In this document: positions 25,410 to 33,912 of the stretch, piece by piece
Numbering within the stretch: the first letter of the stretch is position 1
Layout of the letters: each line of letters opens with the position of its first letter
Position numbers and translations under genes: made by a program
From: Streptomyces malaysiense
GTDB lineage: Bacteria > Actinomycetota > Actinomycetes > Streptomycetales > Streptomycetaceae
Direction: 5' to 3'
NCBI RefSeq assembly: GCF_000980885.2
Contig: NZ_LBDA02000003.1
Coordinates: 62,001-126,000 of the forward strand
Length of the DNA: 64,000 nt
The notes under the pieces: generated by a model
What the model was told of the DNA's origin: nothing
Databases searched by the model: none
Seen by the model: only the letters and a program-made list of their open reading frames with translations

Positions 25410-25766
25410 TCAGCTGAAGGAGTCGCCGCAGGCGCAGGAGCCGGTCGCGTTCGGGTTGTCGATCGTGAAGCCCTGCTTCTCGATCGTGTCCACGAAGTCG
25501 ACGGTGGCGCCGCCCAGGTACGGGGCGCTCATACGGTCGGTGACGACCTTGACCCCGCCGAAGTCCTTCTCCACGTCGCCGTCGAGGGAACGCTCGTCGA
25601 AGAACAGCTGGTACCGCAGACCCGAGCAGCCGCCGGGCTGGACGGCGACGCGCAGCGCGAGGTCGTCACGGCCTTCCTGGTCGAGCAGGGCCTTGACCTT
25701 GGCCGCGGCGGCGTCGGTCAGGATGATGCCGTCGCTGACGGTTGTGGTCTCGTCCGATACGGACAT
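25410..25766 (-). CDS. erpA: Iron-sulfur cluster insertion protein (A-type carrier)
   Basis: 118 residues from ATG 25766. HesB/IscA fold with the three cluster-binding cysteines in GGCSGLRY and the C-terminal CAC of GSCACGDSF. It accepts Fe-S clusters from the scaffold and passes them to apo-enzymes such as LipA or NadA. It is divergent from nadA, a [4Fe-4S] enzyme and likely client, across 274 bp. Confidence 0.95.
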   Translation of the reverse strand: MSVSDETTTVSDGIILTDAAAAKVKALLDQEGRDDLALRVAVQPGGCSGLRYQLFFDERSLDGDVEKDFGGVKVVTDRMSAPYLGGATVDFVDTIEKQGFTIDNPNATGSCACGDSFS

Positions 25767-25971
25767 CTACATCTCTCCCGGGTTGTACGGAGACTGCTTG
25801 CCGACGAGTGCAACCGGCACTTCCGCGGATTCATTCCGGGCCGGGCGTCACGTGGTCGCGATTTTGCTTTCCGCCACTCATGCTCGCATACACGCGCGCA
25901 GGCGCACAGCGGCCCGCGGCGGGACCCGGGCCGGCGGTCCGGGATTCACGTCACATGGACACGATGGCCAT

Positions 25972-25999
25972 CGTCAAACTGACGTGAAGCGTTTATGAT
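25972..25999 (+). promoter_or_regulatory. nadA promoter with overlapping inverted repeat
   Basis: TATGAT (25994-25999) is a strong minus-10 box. Upstream, CGTCA-AAC-TGACG (25972-25984) is a perfect 13-bp inverted repeat covering the minus-35 area. Downstream, three GATAG units occur at about 25998-26016. A repressor of NAD synthesis binding here would fit, but the motif is not one I can assign to a known regulator. Confidence 0.5.
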
Positions 26000-26040
26000 A
26001 GATAGCGTCAGATAGACGAGAAATAGAAAGGGTGCGTGAC

Positions 26041-27225
26041 GTGACCACCGCCCAGACCCCGGAACTCGACGTCCAGCCGACTCCGCTCGCCCTGTTGCTG
26101 CTCGGCCGCGAGGCCGACCCGAAGAGCGAGCGGGGTGTCGAGTGTCCCGGCGATCTGCCCTCGCCGTCCGACCCGGCCCTGGTCGAGCGCGCCCGCGCCG
26201 CCAAGGAGAAGCTCGGCGACAAGGTGTTCGTGCTCGGTCACCACTACCAGCGTGACGAGGTGATCCAGTTCGCCGACGTCACGGGCGACTCCTTCAAGCT
26301 GGCCCGGGACGCGGCCGCTCGTCCGGAGGCCGAGTACATCGTCTTCTGCGGTGTGCACTTCATGGCCGAGTCGGCGGACATCCTCACCTCCGCCGGGCAG
26401 AAGGTCGTCCTGCCGGACCTCGCGGCCGGCTGCTCCATGGCCGACATGGCGACGGCCGAGCAGGTCGCGGAGTGCTGGGACGTGCTGACCGAGGCCGGGA
26501 TAGCCGAGCAGGTCGTCCCGGTGTCGTACATGAACTCCTCGGCCGACATCAAGGCGTTCACCGGCAAGCACGGCGGCACCATCTGCACGTCCTCCAACGC
26601 GAAGCGTGCGCTGGACTGGGCGTTCGAGCAGGGCGAGAAGGTGCTCTTCCTGCCCGACCAGCACCTCGGCCGCAACACCGCCGTGCGGGACATGGGGATG
26701 TCCCTGGAGGACTGCGTCGTCTACAACCCGCACAAGCCCGGCGGCGGCCTGACGGCGGACGAGCTGCGCGCCGCGAAGATGATCCTGTGGCGCGGCCACT
26801 GCTCGGTCCACGGCCGCTTCAGCCTGGACTCGGTCGACGACGTGCGCGCCCGCATCCCCGGGGTGAACGTCCTGGTCCACCCGGAGTGCAAGCACGAGGT
26901 CGTGGCCGCGGCCGACTACGTCGGCTCGACCGAGTACATCATCAAGGCCCTCGAAGCCGCCCCGGCCGGCTCCAAGTGGGCCATCGGCACGGAGCTGAAC
27001 CTGGTCCGCCGTCTGGCGAACCGCTTCGCCCCCGAGGGCAAGGAGATCGTCTTCCTCGACCGCACGGTCTGCTTCTGCTCCACCATGAACCGCATCGACC
27101 TCCCGCACCTGGTCTGGACCCTGGAATCCCTCGCCGAGGGCAACCTGGTCAACCACATCCAGGTCGACCAGGAGACCGAGGCCTTCGCCAAGCTGGCCCT
27201 GGAGCGCATGCTGGCCCTGCCGTAG
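26041..27225 (+). CDS. nadA: Quinolinate synthase
   Basis: 394 residues from GTG 26041 (the GTG at 26032 is too close to the GAAAGG ribosome site). Three cysteines expected to bind the [4Fe-4S] cluster lie in [20 protein letters not shown] and the C-terminal [18 protein letters not shown] near the N-terminus binds substrate. It condenses iminoaspartate with dihydroxyacetone phosphate to quinolinate for NAD. Actinobacteria usually place nadA beside nadB and nadC; here it stands alone, divergent from erpA. Confidence 0.96.
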   Translation: MTTAQTPELDVQPTPLALLLLGREADPKSERGVECPGDLPSPSDPALVERARAAKEKLGDKVFVLGHHYQRDEVIQFADVTGDSFKLARDAAARPEAEYIVFCGVHFMAESADILTSAGQKVVLPDLAAGCSMADMATAEQVAECWDVLTEAGIAEQVVPVSYMNSSADIKAFTGKHGGTICTSSNAKRALDWAFEQGEKVLFLPDQHLGRNTAVRDMGMSLEDCVVYNPHKPGGGLTADELRAAKMILWRGHCSVHGRFSLDSVDDVRARIPGVNVLVHPECKHEVVAAADYVGSTEYIIKALEAAPAGSKWAIGTELNLVRRLANRFAPEGKEIVFLDRTVCFCSTMNRIDLPHLVWTLESLAEGNLVNHIQVDQETEAFAKLALERMLALP

Positions 27226-27268
27226 CCACCGGCGGGACGACGCTCGGGCCGCCAGGGCGCCGAGCAGC

Positions 27269-27299
27269 GAAGGGGCGCCCCCGACGGGGGCGCCCCTTC
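27269..27299 (+). terminator. nadA terminator
   Basis: A perfect 14-bp stem (GAAGGGGCGCCCCC with GGGGGCGCCCCTTC) around a GAC loop, 44 bp after the stop. Confidence 0.88.
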
Positions 27300-27313
27300 G
27301 CGTGCGGTGGTCG

Positions 27314-27599
27314 TCAGACCTGGGCCAGATCCGGCTCCGCCGGTGCCGGCGGCCGGCGCTCGGCCGGCTTCTTCCGGGCCCGGCGTTCCTTGCGCGGCTC
27401 CAGCATGGCGTAGAGGGGGCGGGACCAGCAGGAGGGTCAGCAGGGTGGAGGTGACCAGGCCGCCGATCACCACGACCGCCAGCGGCTGGGCGATGAAGCC
27501 GCCCTCTCCCGTGACGCCCAGGGCCATCGGCAGCAGCGCGAAGATCGTGGCCAGGGCGGTCATCAGGATGGGGCGGGGCCGGCGGTGCGCGCGGGTGGA
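27314..27599 (-). pseudogene. Remnant of an RND efflux transporter C-terminus
   Basis: On the minus strand, one frame reads [20 protein letters not shown] and continues with [16 protein letters not shown] up to LLLVP, the last two membrane helices of AcrB/CusA-type RND pumps. A change of frame around 27412-27426, in a run of G/C, is needed to continue with [16 protein letters not shown] and reach the stop at 27314. The remaining roughly 950 residues of a pump are absent; the fragment starts right after the stop of the response-regulator gene. It is a decayed end of a transporter lost by deletion. Confidence 0.8.
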
Positions 27600-27601
27600 G
27601 A

Positions 27602-28282
27602 TCACTCCACCCGCGGCCGGACGAGACCGGACTCGTACGCGATCACCACGAGCTGCGCCCGGTCGCGCGCGCCGAGCTTGGCCATGGCCCGGTTGACGTG
27701 CGTCTTGACCGTCAGCGGGCTGACCGCGAGGCGTTCGGCGATCTCGTCGTTGGAGTGTCCGCCGGCGACCTGGACGAGCACCTCGCGCTCGCGTCCGGTG
27801 AGCGCGTCGAGCCGCTCGGCGCGGACCGGGGCGCGGCCGTCGTCGCCGTCGCCCTGGGCGAGGAAGCGGGCGATCAGGCCCTTGGTGGCGACCGGGGAGA
27901 GCAGGGCGTCGCCGCCCGCGGCGATCCGGATGGCGCTGAGCAGTTCCTCCGGTTCGCTGCCCTTGCCGAGGAAGCCGGAGGCGCCGGCGCGCAGCGACCG
28001 CACCACGTAGTCGTCCACCTCGAAGGTGGTCAGGATGACCACGCGGACCTCTGCGAGATCGGCGTCCTCGCTGATCAGACGGGTGGCGGCGAGGCCGTCG
28101 GTGCCGGGCATGCGGATGTCCATGAGGACGACGTCGGGGCGCCGCTCCTTGGCCAGCAGGACCGCCTGCGCACCGTCGGACGCCTCCCCCACCACTTCCA
28201 TGTCCGGCTCCGAGTCGACCAGCACCCGGAACGCGCTGCGCAGCAGGGCCTGGTCGTCGGCGAGCAGGACACGGATCGTCAT
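27602..28282 (-). CDS. NarL/LuxR-family response regulator
   Basis: 226 residues from ATG 28282, overlapping the kinase stop by 4 bp. Receiver domain (1-120): DD at residues 9-10, phosphoacceptor in [10 protein letters not shown] and conserved Lys in FLGKGSEP. C-terminal LuxR helix-turn-helix: [20 protein letters not shown] and [13 protein letters not shown]. It pairs with the kinase just upstream. The RND remnant immediately downstream suggests that its former target was an efflux pump; if so, the system may now be an orphan or may regulate elsewhere. Confidence 0.93.
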   Translation of the reverse strand: MTIRVLLADDQALLRSAFRVLVDSEPDMEVVGEASDGAQAVLLAKERRPDVVLMDIRMPGTDGLAATRLISEDADLAEVRVVILTTFEVDDYVVRSLRAGASGFLGKGSEPEELLSAIRIAAGGDALLSPVATKGLIARFLAQGDGDDGRAPVRAERLDALTGREREVLVQVAGGHSNDEIAERLAVSPLTVKTHVNRAMAKLGARDRAQLVVIAYESGLVRPRVE

Positions 28283-29556
28283 ACGGGCTCTCCCGGTGCC
28301 GTCGTACGGCCGTCGACGCGGGTGTCGGTGGTGTCGACCGGCAGGATCGCATGGACGCGGAAGCCGCTGCCGTAGCGGGGGCCGGTGGTGAGGGTGCCGC
28401 CGAGGGAGCCGACGCGTTCGCGCATGCCGAGCAGGCCGTGGCCGCCGCCCTTCTCGGGGACGGAGCCGGGGTGGTGCCCGGGGTGGGCGCCGGGGGCGGG
28501 GGTCTCGCCGGAGCCGTCGTCCACCACCGTGATCTCGATGTTCCGTCCGGCGCGGACGACGCTCACCTCGGCCCGCGCGCCCGCCCCCGCGTGCTTGCGG
28601 ACATTGGTCAGGGCCTCCTGGACGATCCGGTAGGCGGCGAGGTCCACGGCCGCGGGCAGGCGGGTGTCCTGGTCGGTACGGGCGACCCGCACGGGCAGGC
28701 CCGCGCTGCGGAAGGTGCCGGCCAGGTCTTCCAGGAGGCCGAGGCCGGGGGCGGGTTCGGTGGGCGCCGCCGGGTCGCCGGACTGGCGGAGCAGGCCGAC
28801 GGTGGCGCGCAGCTCGTCGAGCGCGCTGCGGCTGGCCTCGCGGACGTGGGCGAGGGCCTCCTTGGCCTGGTCGGGCCGCTTGTCCATGACGTGGGCGGCG
28901 ACCCCGGCCTGCACATTGACCAGGGCGATGTGGTGGGCGACGACGTCGTGCAGGTCGCGGGCGATGCGCAGGCGCTCCTCGGCGACCCGGCGGCGGGCCT
29001 CCTCCTCCCGGGTGCGCTCGGCGCGTTCGGCGCGTTCGCGGATGGCCTGGACGACGGCCCTGCGGCTGCGCACCGCGTCGCCCGCGGTGGCGCCGATGCC
29101 GGTCCAGGCGAGGACGCCCAGGTTCTCCTGCGCGTACCAGGGCAGGGGCCCGGCGAGCATCGCGACGGCGGTGAGCACGGTCATGGTGAGCAGGCCGACG
29201 CGGAGGGTGGTGGTGCGGTCGGTGGTGGAGGCGACGGTGTACAGGGCGATGACGGCGGACATCGTGACGGGGGCACGGGGGTCGCCGGTGACGCACTCCA
29301 CGACGGAGAGGGTGCCGGTGAGGGCGAGGACGGTACGGGGCGCGCGGCGGCGGAAGACGAGGGCGACGGCGGCCAGCAGCATCAGCAGCAGGCTCAGCGG
29401 CGCGGCGGCGCGGGTGTTCCAGGTGACGCCGTCGCCGTCCTGGGGAGCGGCGAAGGAACCGGCGACCATGCAGAGGAGAACGGCCGCGGCGAGCGCCGCG
29501 TCGAGCGCGAGCGGGTGGGCCTTGAGCTCGCAGCGGGCGCGTTCGAAAGTGGTCAC
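28279..29556 (-). CDS. Sensor histidine kinase (HisKA_3 family)
   Basis: 425 residues from GTG 29556. The N-terminal half has about five membrane helices (residues 15-150) without a large outer domain, so it may sense a membrane-borne signal. A short coiled coil leads to the phosphoacceptor site [14 protein letters not shown], and the ATPase domain ends with [16 protein letters not shown]. The usual N-box is in [15 protein letters not shown]. It is the cognate kinase of the NarL-type regulator, with coupled translation. Confidence 0.93.
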   Translation of the reverse strand: MTTFERARCELKAHPLALDAALAAAVLLCMVAGSFAAPQDGDGVTWNTRAAAPLSLLLMLLAAVALVFRRRAPRTVLALTGTLSVVECVTGDPRAPVTMSAVIALYTVASTTDRTTTLRVGLLTMTVLTAVAMLAGPLPWYAQENLGVLAWTGIGATAGDAVRSRRAVVQAIRERAERAERTREEEARRRVAEERLRIARDLHDVVAHHIALVNVQAGVAAHVMDKRPDQAKEALAHVREASRSALDELRATVGLLRQSGDPAAPTEPAPGLGLLEDLAGTFRSAGLPVRVARTDQDTRLPAAVDLAAYRIVQEALTNVRKHAGAGARAEVSVVRAGRNIEITVVDDGSGETPAPGAHPGHHPGSVPEKGGGHGLLGMRERVGSLGGTLTTGPRYGSGFRVHAILPVDTTDTRVDGRTTAPGEPV

Positions 29557-29625
29557 CCGATGAACAGTACGGCCCGGGTACCGGCGGACGGCGGCGTTCG
29601 CCGCAAGGAGGCCGGGGGCACGGGC

Positions 29626-29904
29626 TCAGTCCGGGATCAGGCCGTCCTCGCCGAGCATCGTGCGGACCTCCGCGAGCGACGCGTCCGGAGCCGGGAGGAT
29701 CAGGTCCGAGGGTTCCAGCGCGTCGTCCGCGAGGGGCGCGCCGAGCCGGCGGACCGCGTCGAGGAGGGCGCCCAGGGTGCGCCGGAAGCCCTCCTCGTCG
29801 CCGCTCTCCGTCTCGGCCAGCAGCTCGTCGTCGAGCTTGTTCAGCTCGGCGAAGTGGGAGTCGTCCAGCCTGACCTGGCCCTCCCCCAGGATCCGTACGA
29901 TCAC
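29626..29904 (-). CDS. PspA-associated (PspAA) domain protein
   Basis: 92 residues from GTG 29904, with ribosome site GAGGAGG. The pattern MIVRILGEGQVRLDDSHFAELNKLDDELL matches the short PspAA domain that accompanies PspA in actinobacteria and cyanobacteria. Located 37 bp after pspA on the same strand, it is almost certainly co-transcribed. It probably binds or modulates PspA in envelope stress. Confidence 0.85.
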   Translation of the reverse strand: MIVRILGEGQVRLDDSHFAELNKLDDELLAETESGDEEGFRRTLGALLDAVRRLGAPLADDALEPSDLILPAPDASLAEVRTMLGEDGLIPD

Positions 29905-29941
29905 GTCGGCCTCCTCGGCTCGTCTCCCGGCTGCGGCCCCG

Positions 29942-30739
29942 CTACTGCTTGTCGAAGCGCGGGGTGTCCTGCGGCTGCTGCTGCGCCTGGGCCTGCCCCT
30001 GACCGGTGCCGCCCTCGATGGCCTGCTGCTGGGTGCCTCCGGCCAGCTCGGCCTTCATGCGCTGCAGCTCCAGCTCTACATCACTACCACCGGAGAGCCG
30101 GTCCAGCTCGGCCGCGATGTCGTCCTTGGCCATGCCGGTCGGGTCGTCCAGGGCACCGGAGGCGAGCAGCTCGTCGATGGCGCCGGCGCGGGCCTGGAGC
30201 TGCTGCGTCTTGTCCTCGGCGCGCTGGATCGCGAGGCCGACGTCGCCCATCTCCTCGGAGATGCCGGAGAAGGCCTCGCCGATCCGGGTCTGGGCCTGGG
30301 CGGCGGTGTAGGTGGCCTTGATGGTCTCCTTCTTGGTGCGGAAGGCGTCCACCTTGGCCTGGAGGCGCTGGGCCGCCAGGGTGAGTTTCTCCTCCTCGCC
30401 CTGCAGGGTGGCGTGCTGGGTCTCCAGGTCGGTCACCTGCTGCTGGAGCGCCGCGCGCCGGGACAGCGCCTCACGGGCCAGGTCCTCGCGGCCGAGCGCG
30501 AGCGCCTTGCGGCCCTGGTCCTCCAGCTTCCCGGACTGCTGCTGGAGCTGGTTGAGCTGGAGTTCCAGGCGCTTGCGGCTGGTCGCCACGTCGGCGACCC
30601 CGCGGCGCACCTTCTGGAGCAGCTCCAGCTGTTTCTGGTACGAGTAATCGAGGGTCTCGCGCGGGTCCTCGGCCCGGTCAAGGGCTTTGTTCGCTTTCGC
30701 GCGGAAGATCATCCCCATACGCTTCATGACACCGCTCAT
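29942..30739 (-). CDS. pspA: Phage shock protein A (PspA/IM30 family)
   Basis: 265 residues from ATG 30739. N-terminal amphipathic helix MSGVMKRMGMIFRAK, then a nearly continuous coiled coil (about 25-220), and a Gln-rich tail (QAQAQQQPQDTP). It is an ESCRT-III-like protein that assembles on the inner membrane under stress. The Gln-rich tail replaces the usual short C-terminal helix. First gene of pspA-PspAA. Confidence 0.95.
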   Translation of the reverse strand: MSGVMKRMGMIFRAKANKALDRAEDPRETLDYSYQKQLELLQKVRRGVADVATSRKRLELQLNQLQQQSGKLEDQGRKALALGREDLAREALSRRAALQQQVTDLETQHATLQGEEEKLTLAAQRLQAKVDAFRTKKETIKATYTAAQAQTRIGEAFSGISEEMGDVGLAIQRAEDKTQQLQARAGAIDELLASGALDDPTGMAKDDIAAELDRLSGGSDVELELQRMKAELAGGTQQQAIEGGTGQGQAQAQQQPQDTPRFDKQ

Positions 30740-31035
30740 GGGCTTCGCGCGCCCCCTTCTGACGGACTCCGGCTCACCGATCCTGCGACAGGACCCACAG
30801 TACGGGCCCTGCCTCCATTACCGCACTGTCCGGAGCGTGATGGGCTCATCCCAGAGAACGACTGCGGACGGCACCGCTCCGGCGCAGGGAGGAGGCGGTC
30901 CCCCGGCCGGCCCTCGCCCGAACCCGCTCGAACCCGTCGGAACGCCCCCTCCGCGTCGTACAGACGCGCGGCGTTGCCGGATCGTTCCCAGCCGGGCTGG
31001 GGTCCATGCCTCGAATGGCTTTACCCTTGGTGTTT

Positions 31036-31629
31036 GTGTTCCGTAGCCGTGCCAAGGAAGAGAAGTCCCAGGCCGACAAGCCGGTGAACTTCTCCAAGCA
31101 GCCCCGTGACCCGCAGGCCCCCAAGGGCAGGCCCACGCCCAAGCGCAGTGAGGCCCAGTCCCAGCGCCGCAGCGTCGCCAACACGCCGACGACGCGCAAG
31201 GACGCCTCCAAGCGCCAGCGCGAGGACCGCCGCCAGGCGCTCCAGAAGCAGCGCGAGGCGCTGGCCGGCGGCGACGAGCGATATCTGCCGGCCCGTGACA
31301 AGGGCCCGGTCCGCAGGTTCGCCCGTGACTGGGTGGACTCGCGGTTCAACGTGGCGGAGTTCTTCCTGCCGCTCGCCATCGTGATCCTCGTGCTCAGCGT
31401 CGTGCGGGTGCCCTCGATCCAGAACATCGCGCTGCTGCTGTGGGCCGTGGTGATCGTCCTGATCGTGCTGGACGCCGCCGTCAGCGGTTTCCGGCTGAAG
31501 AAGCGCCTCAAGGAGCGCTTCCCGGACGGCAACACGCGCGGCGCGGTGGCCTACGCCCTGATGCGCTCTCTCCAGATGCGCCGGCTCCGGCTGCCGAAGC
31601 CGCAGGTCAAGCGCGGAGAGCGGCCCTGA
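31036..31629 (+). CDS. DUF3043 membrane protein
   Basis: 197 residues from GTG 31036 (VFRSRAKEEKSQ), chosen because DUF3043 proteins begin with a short basic start like this and no upstream ribosome site supports the longer frame. A TACCCT box lies 8 nt before the GTG, consistent with a leaderless transcript. A highly basic, probably disordered N-terminal half (about 1-95) is followed by two membrane helices (about 112-155) and a basic tail. The function is unknown. The next gene overlaps its stop by 4 bp. Confidence 0.82.
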   Translation: MFRSRAKEEKSQADKPVNFSKQPRDPQAPKGRPTPKRSEAQSQRRSVANTPTTRKDASKRQREDRRQALQKQREALAGGDERYLPARDKGPVRRFARDWVDSRFNVAEFFLPLAIVILVLSVVRVPSIQNIALLLWAVVIVLIVLDAAVSGFRLKKRLKERFPDGNTRGAVAYALMRSLQMRRLRLPKPQVKRGERP

Positions 31630-32414
31630 GCGCAGACGCTTTCACCGGGGGTGCGGCGCACTCCTGGCTGGACAAGACGGGCGGGCTCCGGGATGTCGTG
31701 CGCCAGGAACTGGTGGCGCGGCAGCTGGACGAGCAGATAGCCGGGCGGTTCCCGGTCGGGCGGCGGCTGCGGGTGCTCGACGTGGGGATCGGGCAGGGCA
31801 CCCAGGCCCTGCGCCTGGCCCGCCTCGGTCATCAGGTGACCGGGGTCGAGCAGGATCCGGTGATGGTCGCGGCGGCTCGGGAGGCGCTGGCCCGGGAGCC
31901 GGAGGGCATCCGGGAGCGGGTGCGGCTGGTGCAGGGCGACGGCCGGGACACCGGGGTGCACTTCCTGCCGGGCAGCTTCGACCTGGTGCTCTGCCACGGT
32001 GTGCTGATGTACGTCGCCGAGCCCGATCCGCTGGTGGCGGGCCTGGCGCGGATGCTGGCACCGGGCGGACTGCTCTCGCTGCTGGTGCGCAACGGCGACG
32101 CGCTCGCCATGCGGCCCGGTCTCGCCGGTGACCCGGCGGGCGCGCTGGCCGCCTTCGACACCACCGCGTACACCAACCGCCTCGGCCTGAACGTGCGGGC
32201 CGACCGGCTGTCCGAGCTGACCGCGACCCTCGCGGGCATCGCCGCCCCGCTGCACGCCTGGTACGGCGTGCGGGTCTTCACGGACCTCGCGGGGGACGAC
32301 GCGCCGCTGCCGGACGACCTCGGGACGCTGCTCGCGGCCGAGGAGCGGGCGGGCCGCACGGACCCCTACCGGGGCGTCGCGGCGCTGCTGCATCTGTGCG
32401 GGGTACGCGGCTGA
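31626..32414 (+). CDS. SAM-dependent methyltransferase
   Basis: 262 residues if translation begins at the CTG at 31626, which overlaps the DUF3043 stop and follows GGAGAG at 5-nt spacing. No ATG or GTG lies close by in frame, so the start is uncertain. Class I Rossmann motifs: VLDVGIGQGTQALRLA (SAM loop), GVEQDP (ribose acid), and FDLVLCHGVLMYV. The layout resembles Met-10/CmoM-type small methyltransferases, and the CHGVLMYV motif is seen in CmoM-like enzymes. The substrate is not identified. Coupled to the DUF3043 gene. Confidence 0.82.
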   Translation: MSADAFTGGAAHSWLDKTGGLRDVVRQELVARQLDEQIAGRFPVGRRLRVLDVGIGQGTQALRLARLGHQVTGVEQDPVMVAAAREALAREPEGIRERVRLVQGDGRDTGVHFLPGSFDLVLCHGVLMYVAEPDPLVAGLARMLAPGGLLSLLVRNGDALAMRPGLAGDPAGALAAFDTTAYTNRLGLNVRADRLSELTATLAGIAAPLHAWYGVRVFTDLAGDDAPLPDDLGTLLAAEERAGRTDPYRGVAALLHLCGVRG

Positions 32415-32470
32415 GCCCGATCGGGGCAACACGGCGGGCCCGCTGATCGACGCGCGGCCAGACTCGGTGC

Positions 32471-33553
32471 ATGGACGCTTCCGCTCCCCGTGCCCCTGTC
32501 CTGTGCCGCGTCTTCCTCTGCGTCGCACTCCTGTGCTGCGCGGCGCTGACGACGGGCTGCGAGGGCCCCGGCGCGCCGGGCGCGCGGCGGCCCGGCGCGG
32601 CGACGGCGAGCCCCGTGACCGTGCCGGTGGCGGCGGGCGATCTCCAGAGCGCCTACCAGCGGGTGATCCGGCAGGCACTGCCCTCGGTCGTGCAGATCGA
32701 GGCGAGCCGCGATCTGGGCTCCGGGATCGTGTACGACGACCGGGGGCACATCGTCACCAACGCGCACGTGGTCGGCGACGAGAAGACCTTCCGGGTGACC
32801 ACGGCGGGAAACGAGGAGCCGCTCACCGCGAGCCTGGTCTACTCCTACCCCCAGCAGGACCTCGCCGTGATCAAGCTGGACCGGGTGCCGGACGGGCTGA
32901 AGCCCGCGGTGTTCGGGGACTCCGAGAAGGTGGAGGTCGGCCAGATCGTGCTGGCCATGGGTTCGCCGCTCGGACTGTCGTCCAGCGTGACCCAGGGGAT
33001 CGTGTCGGCGACCGGGCGTACCGTCAGCGAGGCCGGCGGCGGCGGGGGCACCGGCGCGACCATCGCCAACATGGTGCAGACCTCGGCGGCCATCAACCCG
33101 GGCAACAGCGGCGGCGCCCTGGTCAACCTCGAAGGGCAGGTCGTCGGCATCCCGACGCTGGCCGCGGCCGACCCCAGCCTGGGCAACGCGGCGGCCGGGA
33201 TCGGTTTCGCCATCCCGGCGTCGATGGCGCGGACCGTCGCCGGTCAGATCGTGCGCGAAGGCCGGGTCGTGGACTCGGGCCGGGCGGCGCTCGGCATCAC
33301 CGGGCGGACCGTGGTGGACGACCGCCTCCAGCCGGCCGGGGTCGCCGTCGCGACCGTCCGCGCCGGGGGTCCCGCCGCACGGGCCGGGCTGCGCACCGGT
33401 GACATCATCACCAAGGTCGGCGACCGGTCCGTCACCACCGTCACCTCGCTCCAGGAGGCCCTCGCGGCGTACCGGCCGGGCCGGCGGACGACGGTGACGT
33501 ACCTGCGCGACGGGGTGGAGCGGACGGCGCCGGTGACCCTGGGGGAGCAGTGA
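32471..33553 (+). CDS. HtrA/DegP-like serine protease lipoprotein with PDZ domain
   Basis: 360 residues from ATG 32471. Lipoprotein signal (lipobox TTGC at about residues 27-30), then a Thr/Ala-rich linker, a trypsin-like domain with the triad His in VTNAHVVG, Asp in DLAVIKL and Ser in NPGNSGGAL, and a C-terminal PDZ domain (about 260-350; VRAGGPAARAGLRTGDII). It should act as an outer-face quality-control protease anchored to the membrane. Monocistronic, 56 bp after the methyltransferase. Confidence 0.93.
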   Translation: MDASAPRAPVLCRVFLCVALLCCAALTTGCEGPGAPGARRPGAATASPVTVPVAAGDLQSAYQRVIRQALPSVVQIEASRDLGSGIVYDDRGHIVTNAHVVGDEKTFRVTTAGNEEPLTASLVYSYPQQDLAVIKLDRVPDGLKPAVFGDSEKVEVGQIVLAMGSPLGLSSSVTQGIVSATGRTVSEAGGGGGTGATIANMVQTSAAINPGNSGGALVNLEGQVVGIPTLAAADPSLGNAAAGIGFAIPASMARTVAGQIVREGRVVDSGRAALGITGRTVVDDRLQPAGVAVATVRAGGPAARAGLRTGDIITKVGDRSVTTVTSLQEALAAYRPGRRTTVTYLRDGVERTAPVTLGEQ

Positions 33554-33619
33554 GGATGAGGAGGGGTACGGCCTTCCGGGTGCCCGGCTCGTCGCGGGGT
33601 GCCCCTCCTCACCGCGGCG

Positions 33620-33832
33620 TCAGGAGGCGTCGGCGTGCAGGCTCATCGGGCCGTAGATCTCCGTGGTCTCCTCGAACAGCCGCACCTGGTCGGCGCCGCC
33701 CTCCATCAGCGCCCGCCAGTGCTCCCCCACCCAGGACTCGGCGTCCCCCTGGGTGCTGAACTCCTCGGGCTGGACCGCGGGCTGGACCTCCGTCCCGTCG
33801 GCCTTCTCGAACCGCCACGTCCATGCCGTCAT
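33620..33832 (-). CDS. Conserved small protein
   Basis: 70 residues from ATG 33832, preceded by AGGAGG at a good distance. Acidic and Trp-containing (MTAWTWRFEKADG, WVGEHWRALMEGG); no signal or membrane segment. I recall close relatives in many streptomycetes, but no function is known to me. It is divergent from the cobU-like gene, sharing an 80-bp promoter region. Confidence 0.72.
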   Translation of the reverse strand: MTAWTWRFEKADGTEVQPAVQPEEFSTQGDAESWVGEHWRALMEGGADQVRLFEETTEIYGPMSLHADAS

Positions 33833-33912
33833 GTGGGCCTCCTAGTGATCCGACACCTGCTGGAAGAGTAGACGGAAGCGCAATACCCGATCGGACAGGC
33901 GAAAATCGTTCC

